Positions 26,226-38,962 of a stretch of DNA of 64,000 nt are shown in pieces (the first letter of the stretch is position 1; every line of letters begins with the position of its first letter). The stretch comes from Ruegeria sp. R13_0 (GTDB lineage: Bacteria; Pseudomonadota; Alphaproteobacteria; Rhodobacterales; Rhodobacteraceae), in NCBI RefSeq assembly GCF_017743995.1, contig NZ_JAGHRB010000009.1:1-64000 (forward strand), read 5' to 3'. The notes below the pieces were generated by a model. That model made no database searches and was not told the origin of the DNA. It was given only the letters and a program-made list of their open reading frames with translations. The position numbers were made by a program, and so were the translations under genes.

Positions 26226-26840
26226 ATGAGTGACAAGTTTTTCAAGGACACATACGGATCGAAATCTCCGCAGGACACCCAAGCGCACTACCAGAAATGG
26301 GCCGCAACCTATGAGGATTCTGTCGCGGAACAGGGATATGCTACTCCGGGCCGGGTTGCCAAAGCGCTGTGGTCCAAGAGGCCTGAGGCACAAACGCCTA
26401 TTCTCGACTATGGCTGTGGCACAGGATTGTCTGGTGTTGCGTTACGCTCAGTTGGGTTTGAAGTGATCGACGGAATGGACCCCACGCCCAATATGCTCGA
26501 GGAGGCCAAAGCCAAGAACGTCTATCGGGCGCTGATCGGCTTTGACATCTCTGATCTCGAACCCATTGAACACGACGCCTACTCAACCATTTCGGCCATC
26601 GGAGTGATCGGTGCCGGAGCAGCACCGCCTGAAACTCTGGACCTCCTCATGCAAGCGCTGCCCAAGGAAGGTCTTTTGGCATTCTCTTTTAACGATCATA
26701 CACTTGCCGACCACTCTTACACCACACGCCTGAACGACTGGCTGGACATGGGGGCCGCGCGCCTGCTGTTTAAGGAATACGGGCCTCATTTGCCCGGAAT
26801 GAACATGAAATCTGACGTGTACATACTCGAAAAGACGTGA
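26226..26840 (+). CDS. Class I SAM-dependent methyltransferase
   Basis: 204 residues. Motif I is ILDYGCGTGLSGVALRSVGF (~residues 58-77), with an acidic residue ending motif II (VIDGMDPTPNMLEEAK) and IGVIGAGAAPPETLDLLMQALPKEGLLAFSFND for motifs IV-V, so a complete Rossmann-type methyltransferase. The substrate is unknown. The stop overlaps the GTG start of gluQRS (GTGA), so the two are cotranslated. Confidence 0.85.
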   Translation: MSDKFFKDTYGSKSPQDTQAHYQKWAATYEDSVAEQGYATPGRVAKALWSKRPEAQTPILDYGCGTGLSGVALRSVGFEVIDGMDPTPNMLEEAKAKNVYRALIGFDISDLEPIEHDAYSTISAIGVIGAGAAPPETLDLLMQALPKEGLLAFSFNDHTLADHSYTTRLNDWLDMGAARLLFKEYGPHLPGMNMKSDVYILEKT

Positions 26841-27706
26841 CTTTTACGACTCGCTTCGCGCCTTCCCCTACAGGTCCCCTGCATCTTGGTCACGCCTATT
26901 CGGCGATGCTGGCCAGTGACATGGCTGTGTCTGAAGGCGGCACTTTCCTGCTGCGGATCGAGGATATCGACCAGTCCCGTGCGCGACCGCAGTGGGAAAA
27001 ACAGATCTACGCAGATCTCGAATGGCTGGGCCTCAGCTGGCCGACACCGGTTCTGAGGCAATCTGAGCGCATCCAGATCTACGAACAGGCCCTCAATACC
27101 CTATGGTCGAAAGGTCTTTTGTATCCTTGCACCTGCAATCGCAAGGATATCGCCGCAGCGGCCAGCGCCCCTCAGGAAGGGGCTCCTCTGCACGGGCCGG
27201 ATGGGATCATTTATCCCGGCACTTGTCGGCATAAAGCCAGCCGAAACAGAAAAGAACGACCTAAAGACACGCCCCTGAGGCTTGATATGGCCATGGCGGC
27301 ACAATCCGTTCTGTCACATCAGAGCAGTTTTCTCGAGCTTGGCACTGGCCCAAACAGGGAAACCGGACGGATTTCCTTCGACAAAACCGAACTGGAAACA
27401 ACGATCGGTGATGTTGTCCTGTCCCGCCGAGGTATGGGCACCTCTTACCACCTGTCCGTCGTCCTCGACGATGCAGCGCAGAGGATTACCCGCGTCGTTC
27501 GCGGTCAAGACCTGTTTGAGGCAACGCGTATCCACGTTCTCCTACAGGCTCTGCTGGGCCTTCCCACGCCCGAATACCTGCACCACCACTTGATCCGCGA
27601 CCCGAACGGCAAACGTCTCGCCAAACGAGACGACGCTCGCGCCATTTCTAAATACAGGGCCGAAGGCGCAACCCGTCAGGACATCCGTACCATGGCCGGC
27701 CTCTGA
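26837..27706 (+). CDS. gluQRS: Glutamyl-Q tRNA(Asp) synthetase
   Basis: 289 residues starting at GTG 26837, which overlaps the upstream stop. It starts TFTTRFAPSPTGPLHLGHAYSA with the HIGH-type motif (HLGH). A zinc-type cysteine set appears in LYPCTCNRKDI and YPGTCRHKA, RVVRGQDLFEATRIHVLLQALLG is typical, and KRLAKRDDARAI replaces KMSKS. It lacks the anticodon-binding domain of GltX, which defines GluQRS. It attaches glutamate to queuosine-34 of tRNA(Asp). Confidence 0.95.
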   Translation: MTFTTRFAPSPTGPLHLGHAYSAMLASDMAVSEGGTFLLRIEDIDQSRARPQWEKQIYADLEWLGLSWPTPVLRQSERIQIYEQALNTLWSKGLLYPCTCNRKDIAAAASAPQEGAPLHGPDGIIYPGTCRHKASRNRKERPKDTPLRLDMAMAAQSVLSHQSSFLELGTGPNRETGRISFDKTELETTIGDVVLSRRGMGTSYHLSVVLDDAAQRITRVVRGQDLFEATRIHVLLQALLGLPTPEYLHHHLIRDPNGKRLAKRDDARAISKYRAEGATRQDIRTMAGL

Positions 27707-27744
27707 CCCGGCTTCATCTTTTCAAAAATACTCTCGCCGAAGGC

Positions 27745-27763
27745 AATGGCGCCCCGCGCCATT
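27745..27763. terminator. Hairpin between convergent gluQRS and hisI
   Basis: AATGGCG (27745-27751) pairs with CGCCATT (27757-27763) around CCCCG. There is no T run on either side, so it may be a weak or factor-dependent terminator shared by the convergent genes. Confidence 0.4.
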
Positions 27764-28134
27764 CACTCCATCGGCTTCATCAACTCGACTTCCCCACCCT
27801 CGCGCACGGCCGTGTAGAAACACGTCCGGCGGTTGGTGTGACACGCCGCGCCGGTCTGACGGATCACGACCAAGATGCAATCCCGGTCACAATCAAAGCG
27901 GAAATCAACAAGTTCCTGAATGTGGCCGGACGTCTCGCCCTTGATCCAGAACGCCTGACGCGAGCGCGACCAATAGGTGACGCGCCGCGTCTCCAACGTG
28001 CGCTCAATCGCTTGCTGGTTCATCCAGGCCATCATCAGGACCTCACCCGAGGCGTGATCCTGGGCAATGGCGGGGATCAGCCCGGCTTCGTTATATTTGA
28101 GATTGGATGGATCGAACGTGACAGTGTCAGACAT
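27763..28134 (-). CDS. hisI: Phosphoribosyl-AMP cyclohydrolase
   Basis: 123 residues from the ATG at 28134 (AAAGG 8 bases upstream); a more distal ATG at 28152 has no ribosome site. The HisI core is complete: VLMMAWMNQQAIERTLET, YWSRSRQAFWIKGETSGH, then the metal-binding DCDRDC-type stretch FDCDRDCILVVIRQTGAACHTNRRTCFY. It performs the third step of histidine biosynthesis. It is a stand-alone HisI without the HisE domain, as is common in alphaproteobacteria. Confidence 0.95.
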   Translation of the reverse strand: MSDTVTFDPSNLKYNEAGLIPAIAQDHASGEVLMMAWMNQQAIERTLETRRVTYWSRSRQAFWIKGETSGHIQELVDFRFDCDRDCILVVIRQTGAACHTNRRTCFYTAVREGGEVELMKPME

Positions 28135-28200
28135 GACAAAAACCTTTTGCATCCCGAGGGCTGACCACTATGTATGGGGAACACGGAACGAGGGAAAGCC

Positions 28201-28653
28201 ATGAGCGGCGAGAATGACCTGATAAAGCTGTACTCCGGGCGCATTCTGGCGCTGGCGGCTGATATCCCGCATCTGGATCGGCTGGATCAGCCCGATGCGA
28301 CGGTCAAGAAACGCTCGCCGCTTTGCGGATCGACCGTAACCGTCGACGTGAATATGAAAGATGGGCGCGTCGCTGAATTCGGGCAGGACGTCAAAGCCTG
28401 CGCCCTCGGTCAGGCCGCTGCTTCAGTGGTTGGCGATGCGGTGATTGGTGCCACGCGGGCACAAGTTGAAACCGCCCGAGATCAGCTGAAGGCCATGCTA
28501 AAAAAGGACGGCCCTGCCCCGGACGCCCCGTTTGACGGGCTTGAGGTTCTGATCCCCGCCCGTGAATACAAAAACCGCCATGCCTCAATCATGCTGGCGC
28601 TTGAGGCAACAGCTGAGGCGATGGAACAAGCCGAACAGTCGAACTGCGCTTAA
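28201..28653 (+). CDS. IscU/NifU-N-type iron-sulfur cluster scaffold-like protein
   Basis: 150 residues from the ATG at 28201 (GAGGGA upstream). SPLCGSTVTVDVNMKDGRVAEFGQDVKACALGQAAASVVGDAVIGAT matches the NifU N-terminal/SufU-like fold, with cysteines in LCGS and ACALG. The third scaffold cysteine is replaced or displaced, and the last residues are NCA. It may be a scaffold relative rather than a housekeeping IscU. It is divergent from hisI, 66 bases away. Confidence 0.8.
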   Translation: MSGENDLIKLYSGRILALAADIPHLDRLDQPDATVKKRSPLCGSTVTVDVNMKDGRVAEFGQDVKACALGQAAASVVGDAVIGATRAQVETARDQLKAMLKKDGPAPDAPFDGLEVLIPAREYKNRHASIMLALEATAEAMEQAEQSNCA

Positions 28654-28712
28654 GCTTGGTGTTTTTGCCTAAACCTGTTTAATTTCACCCAAACTTCTTT
28701 GGAGGAATGGGC

Positions 28713-29351
28713 TTGAACAACCTGCTCGAACATTTCGTGACGTTGTGGGTTGTCATTGACCCGATCGGCACAATCCCCGTTTTCATCGCGGTCACCGCGG
28801 GCCTCGAAGCCGCTGCACGGCGTAAAACGGCGATGCTCGCAGCGCTGATCAGCGCCGGGGTGCTGCTGTTCTTCCTCGTCTTCGGACAATTGCTGATCGA
28901 GGCGCTGGATATCGGGCTGAACTCGTTCCAGGTCGCCGGAGGGATCATCCTGTTCCTGTTCGCGCTGACGATGATCTTTGGCGAAAGCAAACAGGAGATC
29001 GAACAACGCGCCGCCGAAGACGACAAGGAAGATAAGGTCCATAAGCACAACCCAGCGATCTTCCCTCTGGCTGTACCATCCCTGGCGTCACCCGGTGCGA
29101 TGCTAGCGATCGTGATCCTGACCGACAACCACCGCTACAGCGCCGCCGACCAGGGGATTACTGCGTTGGTCATGCTGTCGGTCGTGCTTATCGCCTTTGT
29201 TCTGATGCTGTTGGCCGAACCGATCATACGCCTGATCGGTCACTCCGGCGCGGCAATCATCAGCCGTGTGATGGGGATGATCCTGGCCTCGGTCGCGGTG
29301 AATTCCGTTCTGTCGGCCATGTTGGAAATCATCAAAACAGGCCAGCTGTAA
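28713..29351 (+). CDS. MarC-family integral membrane protein
   Basis: 212 residues from TTG 28713. GGAGGA ends directly against the ATG at 28707, leaving no spacer, while the in-frame TTG two codons later has the ideal 6-base spacing; translation probably starts there. About six hydrophobic spans include FVTLWVVIDPIGTIPVFIAVT and LAVPSLASPGAMLAIVILT, both MarC signatures. Charged loop ESKQEIEQRAAEDDKEDKV lies mid-protein. The transported substrate is unknown, and the old multiple-antibiotic-resistance link is not supported. Confidence 0.88.
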   Translation: MNNLLEHFVTLWVVIDPIGTIPVFIAVTAGLEAAARRKTAMLAALISAGVLLFFLVFGQLLIEALDIGLNSFQVAGGIILFLFALTMIFGESKQEIEQRAAEDDKEDKVHKHNPAIFPLAVPSLASPGAMLAIVILTDNHRYSAADQGITALVMLSVVLIAFVLMLLAEPIIRLIGHSGAAIISRVMGMILASVAVNSVLSAMLEIIKTGQL

Positions 29352-29393
29352 AAAAACCGCCGCTCCTTCCGGGCGGGAAGGGCGGCGGCAGGC
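29352..29393 (-). terminator. Intrinsic terminator on the minus strand
   Basis: On the minus strand CCGCCGCCCTTCC pairs, with one bulge, with GGAAGGAGCGGCGG and is followed by seven T. It points away from marC and can only serve minus-strand transcripts. The nearest minus-strand gene is the 40-residue ORF at 29537-29659. Confidence 0.7.
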
Positions 29394-29536
29394 AATGCGT
29401 TTCTCGTGTGGGGTCCGGGACACCGCGCGGGGCCGAGGCATGGCCCCTCAAGGGGTTTGGGACAGGCAGGTCACCCTTGATTTCACTGGGGATGACAGGC
29501 GCGGGCTATTCGGCACGAGATCGCAGGCAAAAGGGG

Positions 29537-29659
29537 TTAGAAACCAACCGGAAGGTGAAGAGCGACCATCAGCATAACGACCAGAGACGCAACACCCGCT
29601 GCATCCTGCAAGATGGTCGAGTGCGAGCGCGTGATTACGGTCTTGATCTGGGTCAGCAT
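29537..29659 (-). CDS. Small single-span membrane protein, 40 residues
   Basis: A perfect GGAGGTGA lies a few bases before the ATG at 29659. The product starts MLTQIKTVITRSHSTILQD and ends AAGVASLVVMLMVALHLPVGF: an amphipathic basic N-terminus and one membrane span. A strong minus-strand terminator follows about 145 bases downstream. There is no known family to me, but the ribosome site, hydrophobic design and terminator argue that it is real. It is transcribed in the same direction as recG but upstream of nothing closer than 29352. Confidence 0.6.
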   Translation of the reverse strand: MLTQIKTVITRSHSTILQDAAGVASLVVMLMVALHLPVGF

Positions 29660-29772
29660 GGGTCACCTCCGGGTTAGGGATTTAATCCTTTGTTGACCTT
29701 TTGTTCTCATATTTCCCCGAGTCGGTAAAGAACTTTCTGAGAACATTTGCGAACTTTATGGATACTTTCGTG

Positions 29773-34158
<4,386 letters not shown>

Positions 34159-34198
34159 TCATGGCCAGGTCCAGACGTGCTGAGCCGTGAGTGGAGAT

Positions 34199-34222
34199 GC
34201 CACCCTCTGGACCATGGGTGGC
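34199..34222. terminator. Hairpin downstream of ctrA
   Basis: GCCACCC (34199-34205) pairs with GGGTGGC (34216-34222) around a 10-base loop, 16 bases after the ctrA stop codon on the minus strand. No T run follows, so it may protect the ctrA 3' end or terminate weakly. Confidence 0.45.
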
Positions 34223-34237
34223 AAGTGTCTTCGGACG

Positions 34238-34954
34238 TCAGGCGTTGACCGCCATCCGCGTCTCATCAACAGAATTACTTTGCGGGTCTCGCAACACGTA
34301 GCCGCGCCCCCATACGGTTTCGATGTAGTTGTCTCCGCCCGTCGCATTGCTGAGCTTCTTGCGCAGCTTGCAGATAAACACGTCGATGATCTTCAACTCG
34401 GGTTCGTCCATGCCGCCGTAAAGGTGGTTGAGGAACATCTCTTTCGTGAGGGTTGTGCCTTTTCGCAGGCTCAACAGTTCGAGCATCTGGTATTCCTTGC
34501 CGGTCAGATGCACCGTCTGACCATCAACCTCGACGGTTTTCGCATCCAGATTGACCGCCACCCGACCGGTGTGAATCACTGATTGCGAATGCCCTTTAGA
34601 GCGGCGAATAATCGCGTGGATACGGGCCACCAGTTCCTCGCGATGGAACGGTTTGGTCAGATAATCGTCTGCACCAAACCCGAAGCCCTTGATTTTGCTT
34701 TCGGTGTCATCGGCACCGGACAGGATCAAAATTGGCGTTTCCACACGCGCAATACGCAGTTGGCGCAGAACCTCATGCCCGTTCATATCCGGCAGGTTCA
34801 GGTCCAAAAGAATGAGATCGTAATCATAGAGTTTCGCCAGGTCGATCCCTTCTTCCCCAAGGTCCGTCGCATACACGTTCAGGTTGGCATGCGTCAGCAT
34901 CAATTCGATGCTTTTGGACGTGGTCGGATCATCCTCGACAAGAAGTATTCTCAT
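34238..34954 (-). CDS. ctrA: Cell-cycle/motility master response regulator CtrA
   Basis: 238 residues. Receiver domain at 1-~118 with phosphoacceptor Asp51 in [13 protein letters not shown] and the acidic pocket VEDD. The OmpR/PhoB DNA-binding domain at ~125-232 has the near-invariant CtrA segments [47 protein letters not shown] and [13 protein letters not shown]. In Rhodobacteraceae CtrA controls motility, gene transfer agents and other non-essential traits. It lacks the Ala-Ala end used for ClpXP decay in Caulobacter and ends VNA. sciP lies immediately upstream on the same strand. Confidence 0.97.
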   Translation of the reverse strand: MRILLVEDDPTTSKSIELMLTHANLNVYATDLGEEGIDLAKLYDYDLILLDLNLPDMNGHEVLRQLRIARVETPILILSGADDTESKIKGFGFGADDYLTKPFHREELVARIHAIIRRSKGHSQSVIHTGRVAVNLDAKTVEVDGQTVHLTGKEYQMLELLSLRKGTTLTKEMFLNHLYGGMDEPELKIIDVFICKLRKKLSNATGGDNYIETVWGRGYVLRDPQSNSVDETRMAVNA

Positions 34955-35012
34955 TTCACTGCTCCAATTCGGGTCAAAACTTCCAATTAAAAATAAACCT
35001 GACCAAGAATGG

Positions 35013-35036
35013 TTAATCTTGCGTTACCGTTGAATC
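35013..35036 (-). promoter_or_regulatory. Candidate CtrA box and GANTC site before ctrA
   Basis: TTAA-N7-TTAC at 35013-35027 (reading GTAA-N7-TTAACC on the minus strand) differs by one base from the CtrA consensus TTAA-N7-TTAA. A GAATC site (GANTC, the CcrM methylation target) lies at 35032-35036. Both fall in the 84-base gap between sciP and ctrA, consistent with CtrA autoregulation and methylation-sensitive expression as described for Caulobacter. Confidence 0.5.
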
Positions 35037-35038
35037 AT

Positions 35039-35332
35039 TTATTCACTTTCACCCTTAGGTTGTCGATATTTTTTTAGTGCGGTGACCTTCAGAGCATCAA
35101 CGCCATGCTCGGCCACGGCTGAGACCCAGAGGTTGAATTCTTCATCGCTGATGCCGTAGCGTTTTTTGGCCTCGGACAAGGTAATCAGGCCATACAACAC
35201 CCCGCGCACGACCAGGATCTTGCGCGATGCCACCCAGCGCCGCGTATCCGGCGGCGGCAGATCGGCCTGCGACAAAATCGTGCCATCCGGCAGGGTTACA
35301 GACCGCGGACCTTCAACTTTGTGCAAATACAT
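35039..35332 (-). CDS. sciP: CtrA inhibitor SciP (DUF1153)
   Basis: 97 residues. PRSVTLPDGTILSQADLPPPDTRRWVASRK followed by the helix-turn-helix VVRGVLYGLITLSEAKKRYGISDEEFNLWVSAV is the SciP/DUF1153 signature. In Caulobacter SciP binds DNA and CtrA and blocks CtrA-activated transcription. Placed directly upstream of ctrA on the same strand, it may be cotranscribed with it, giving a built-in brake. Confidence 0.92.
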   Translation of the reverse strand: MYLHKVEGPRSVTLPDGTILSQADLPPPDTRRWVASRKILVVRGVLYGLITLSEAKKRYGISDEEFNLWVSAVAEHGVDALKVTALKKYRQPKGESE

Positions 35333-35459
35333 CTCTCAACCCTTTTCTGCTGCGACAAAGTTGACACCAGCCTACTTAATGCTGCGTGAAACCGCCCCTT
35401 GAGAGTGTCTAGAATTTTCTTATATTCTGCCGGTCTTTCTTAACCCGAACGGAATCGCC

Positions 35460-36605
35460 ATGGCCCTCGCCGCCGAGACCCAACTCAATTCGCTTGGCTT
35501 TGCCAAACCACCCTCGGAAACACGGGTGGTGGTTGCTATGTCGGGCGGCGTCGACAGCTCGGTCGTGGCTGCGTATCTGGCGGATCAGGGCTATGATGTC
35601 GTGGGCGTCACGCTGCAGCTGTACGACCACGGTGCGGCGCTGGCCAAAAAAGGTGCGTGCTGTGCTGGGATCGATATCCACGACGCGCGCCGTGTGGCCG
35701 AGGAGCGTGGTTTCCCGCATTACGTTTTGGATTATGAGAACATCTTCAAGGACGCGGTAATTGACGAATTCGCCGACAGTTATCTGGCGGGGGCTACTCC
35801 GGTCCCTTGTATACGCTGCAACGAGCGCGTGAAGTTCAAGGACCTTCTGGAAACCGCCAAAGACCTGGAAGCTGATTGCATGGCGACCGGCCACTATATC
35901 CAGCGCAAGATGGGCGCGAATGGACCCGAGTTGCACAGCGCTGAGGATGCGAACCGCGATCAGTCTTACTTCCTGTTCTCGACCACGCCCGAGCAGCTGG
36001 ATTTCCTGCGCTTCCCTCTGGGGCACCTGCCCTCGAAGGATGCGACCCGCGAAATGGCAGCGCAATACGGGCTGGCGGTGGCGGACAAGCCCGACAGTCA
36101 GGACATCTGCTTTGTGCCCAACGGCAACTATGCCAGCGTTATCGAAAAGCTGCGCCCCGGTGCAGCTGAACCGGGTGAGATTGTCCATGCCGATGGCCGC
36201 GTTCTGGCGCAGCATAACGGCGTGATCCACTACACGATCGGACAGCGCCGCGGGTTGGGTATCGGAGGCCTGAGCGAGCCGCTCTACGTGGTGAAACTGG
36301 ATGTCGACAAGAAACAGGTCGTTGTCGGCCCGAAAGAGATGCTGGCCACGCGAACGGTTCCCGTGCGCGAGATCAACTGGCTGGGCGATGAACCCTTCAC
36401 GTCACGCGACGAATGGCATGTGTCGGTCAAAGTTCGCTCGACCCGCCCCCCGCGCGAGGCGATCATTCGGCCATTGTCTGAAACTACGGCCGAGGTCGAA
36501 TTGCTGACACCTGAGGAAGGGATATCGCCCGGTCAGGCCTGCGTGTTCTACGACCCAAACAGCAGTCGCATTTTTGGCGGCGGCTGGATTTGGCGCGGCT
36601 ACTAG
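35460..36605 (+). CDS. mnmA: tRNA-specific 2-thiouridylase
   Basis: 381 residues. PP-loop [33 protein letters not shown], the nucleophile cysteine region [13 protein letters not shown], the DQSYFLF segment, and the second catalytic cysteine in [14 protein letters not shown] are all present; [13 protein letters not shown] follows. It thiolates U34 of tRNAs for Lys, Glu and Gln. The stop overlaps the convergent AhpD-like stop (CTACTAG, 36602-36605), so the two 3' ends share four bases. Confidence 0.97.
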   Translation: MALAAETQLNSLGFAKPPSETRVVVAMSGGVDSSVVAAYLADQGYDVVGVTLQLYDHGAALAKKGACCAGIDIHDARRVAEERGFPHYVLDYENIFKDAVIDEFADSYLAGATPVPCIRCNERVKFKDLLETAKDLEADCMATGHYIQRKMGANGPELHSAEDANRDQSYFLFSTTPEQLDFLRFPLGHLPSKDATREMAAQYGLAVADKPDSQDICFVPNGNYASVIEKLRPGAAEPGEIVHADGRVLAQHNGVIHYTIGQRRGLGIGGLSEPLYVVKLDVDKKQVVVGPKEMLATRTVPVREINWLGDEPFTSRDEWHVSVKVRSTRPPREAIIRPLSETTAEVELLTPEEGISPGQACVFYDPNSSRIFGGGWIWRGY

Positions 36606-37147
36606 GCCGAGACCGGCGTAACCTCGGGTTCGATCTGGATCTGAAGCGCATCGTTGAACCGATTGAACGCCCCGCATAGGGTAATGCGCCATGTCAGCTC
36701 AACGATCTGTGCGTCAGTGAACCACTCTTTCAGGTCCAAGACCTCAGCATCGCGCATCCGGCCTGAACGGGTGGTCACTGCTTCGGCATAGCGGACCACT
36801 GCCCTGTCACAGGCGTCCAGCTCGGGGTGATCTTCGACCTCCGGTAACCGCGCTGCGCCTTCCGCGCTGAGACCCGCCACAGTCAGCAAGGGCGTGTGAT
36901 GCGACACGCAATAGTCGCAGGCGTTCAGTTTGGAGACGGTGACCATCGCCAGCTCCAACGCGCGGCGTGGAAGGGTCGCCTGCGCGCGCAAAGTGGTGAG
37001 CATCCCGCTGACATGCTCCAGAACCGGAGGGCAATGCGCCGCCATCCGCGCCCAATTGTCGAACGGCCCATATGCGTCCAATTCCGCATGCGCAGCACGC
37101 GCGGCCGGTGTCATGTCATCGTCGGTCAAAGCGGGAATACGGGTCAT
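36602..37147 (-). CDS. AhpD-like carboxymuconolactone decarboxylase-family protein
   Basis: 181 residues from the ATG at 37147 (AAGGAG upstream); the open frame is longer but without support. The redox motif is [13 protein letters not shown] near residue 80, the CxxC-xxx-H of peroxidase-related AhpD proteins. Helical [15 protein letters not shown] precedes it. Members reduce peroxides or act as alkylhydroperoxidase partners. The physiological partner is unknown. It converges on mnmA. Confidence 0.87.
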   Translation of the reverse strand: MTRIPALTDDDMTPAARAAHAELDAYGPFDNWARMAAHCPPVLEHVSGMLTTLRAQATLPRRALELAMVTVSKLNACDYCVSHHTPLLTVAGLSAEGAARLPEVEDHPELDACDRAVVRYAEAVTTRSGRMRDAEVLDLKEWFTDAQIVELTWRITLCGAFNRFNDALQIQIEPEVTPVSA

Positions 37148-37227
37148 AAGGGTTCTCCTTCTGCCGCAGGGTATCGCAAGCCGCAGGTCCAACTGCAACG
37201 CTGCTTCGTTCACAACACCGACACAGA

Positions 37228-37803
37228 TCAGAGGATATCGGTCGGCGAGTTCAGCAGGATGTAGAGTCCGACACAGACCATGATATAGGGCGCGATCCTC
37301 TCGAGCCGAGTGACCCGTGGACCCAATTTCTGCGCATGAGGCGCGCCCCAGGCAGCAACGGCTGCCAAACCTGCCGAAGCGCAAGCCGCACCTATAAGCG
37401 CGGCCAACCGGAACGCGGGGCTGGAATCTGCCAGCAAGGGCGTCATCACGGCGAATGTATCGACCGAGAGGCTGAGAAACAGTGTCACGACCGAGGTCAC
37501 CGCGCCACTTGGGGTGTCGTCTGTCTGCTCAACGCCTGAAATCTGGTGCCAGATACCGCGCAGACCCAGAGCCAATGGAACAATCCCAAGATACCCGATC
37601 CACTCTGGCAGTCCGCTCTGGCTCAGGCCTGTTGCGACGGCCAAGGACAGGCACAGGACAAGCCCATGCGCGACGGCAAACCCCATCAACGAGCGGCGGT
37701 GATCCATCACCAGCATCAACCCCAACAACACGGCCAAATTGTCGAGATTGGTCGACACCATCACAACCCCGGCCGAGATCGAAAAAAGCAGATACTCAAG
37801 CAT
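37228..37803 (-). CDS. CadD-like/LysE-superfamily membrane transporter
   Basis: 191 residues, five to six hydrophobic spans. The paired motifs VSTNLDNLAVLLGLM (first span) and LSVDTFAVMTPL (central span) each carry an Asp in the membrane. They are typical of cadmium-resistance transporter CadD and related cation exporters, which are pseudo-symmetric. The substrate is unproven. The start overlaps the lpxB stop by 8 bases, so it is the last gene of the envelope operon. Confidence 0.72.
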   Translation of the reverse strand: MLEYLLFSISAGVVMVSTNLDNLAVLLGLMLVMDHRRSLMGFAVAHGLVLCLSLAVATGLSQSGLPEWIGYLGIVPLALGLRGIWHQISGVEQTDDTPSGAVTSVVTLFLSLSVDTFAVMTPLLADSSPAFRLAALIGAACASAGLAAVAAWGAPHAQKLGPRVTRLERIAPYIMVCVGLYILLNSPTDIL

Positions 37804-38962
37804 CAGCTTTGGTCATCCGGGCCAACACGGCCCTGGCGGCGCGCAGGCCCGGTGCCTCACCGCCGCGGCCCAGACGATCCATCGTGACCGCCATGGCCTC
37901 ACGTTGCGCTTCCGGGTTCGCGGCGACATTCGCCAAGGCTTCGGCGATCTGGTCGGGCTGGCAATCGTCCAGCAGACACTCGGGCACTGTCCGCGTGTCC
38001 GAGACCAGATTGACCAGCGTCACCGTGTCCAGATGCACCATCCGCTTGGCAATCAGAGTTGTCAGCCAGTTGAGGTTATACGCAATCACCATTGGCACAG
38101 CTTGCGCCGCCAGTTCCAGCGACACAGTCCCTGACGCTGCCAATGCCAGATCCGCAGCCGCAAAGGCCGCTCGCTTTTGCGCCACCGCCTGATCCGAGGG
38201 CAAATCACGTGGATCAACCACCACAGGCGATCCGGGCCAGCTGCGTAAATGTTCGGTCACGGTGTCGACCATATGGGCCACCGCTGGCACTACAACCCGT
38301 GTTTCGGGGCGGGGTTTCAGGTAGAGCGAGAGCGCCTCGCCAAAGACAGGTGCAAGCCGGTCGACCTCGCCCCGACGTGACCCCGGCAGAGCCAGCAACA
38401 GCGGCGCATCCCCCAGATCATAGGCATCACGGAAGGCCTTGATATCCGCCTCCGTCACCTGCGGCTCGCTGGCGACCGGATGGCCGACAAAATCGCACTC
38501 CATCCCCGCGCGTTCCATGTAGGGCGGCTCGAAAGGAAGCAGCGCCAGCACATGGTCGATCACCTTGGCCATCTTGTCGGCACGACCCGGACGCCAGGCC
38601 CACACGCTGGGGGCGACATAGTGAACAGTGCGAATGTCACCGCTCTCCTTGACCAGTTTGGCCACACGCAGCGAGAAATCCGGGCTGTCGATGGTGATCA
38701 GAACATCTGGTTGGGTGTTCAACACCGCCTGTGCCGTCTCAGATATCCGGCGTTTGAGGTGGAAGAACTTGGGCAGAACTTCGACCAACCCCATGACGCT
38801 GAGTTCGGACATGGGAAAGCGGCTGTTCAGACCCTGAGCCTGCATCAGCGGCCCGCCAACCCCGTCAAACGAGACATCAGGGACCAGCGCCTTTAGGCCC
38901 TCCATCAACGCGCCGCCCAGCCGATCGCCCGAAGGTTCCCCGGCGACCAGAAAAACGCGCAT
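37796..38962 (-). CDS. lpxB: Lipid-A-disaccharide synthase
   Basis: 388 residues from the ATG at 38962, which shares its A with the lpxI stop (TGATG). VFLVAGEPSGDRLGGALMEGLK opens a GT-B fold, followed by VDSPDFSLRVAKLV-type and the C-terminal nucleotide site DLALAASGTVSLELAAQAVPMVIAY. It joins lipid X and UDP-2,3-diacylglucosamine into the lipid A disaccharide. Length fits E. coli LpxB (382). Confidence 0.95.
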   Translation of the reverse strand: MRVFLVAGEPSGDRLGGALMEGLKALVPDVSFDGVGGPLMQAQGLNSRFPMSELSVMGLVEVLPKFFHLKRRISETAQAVLNTQPDVLITIDSPDFSLRVAKLVKESGDIRTVHYVAPSVWAWRPGRADKMAKVIDHVLALLPFEPPYMERAGMECDFVGHPVASEPQVTEADIKAFRDAYDLGDAPLLLALPGSRRGEVDRLAPVFGEALSLYLKPRPETRVVVPAVAHMVDTVTEHLRSWPGSPVVVDPRDLPSDQAVAQKRAAFAAADLALAASGTVSLELAAQAVPMVIAYNLNWLTTLIAKRMVHLDTVTLVNLVSDTRTVPECLLDDCQPDQIAEALANVAANPEAQREAMAVTMDRLGRGGEAPGLRAARAVLARMTKADA

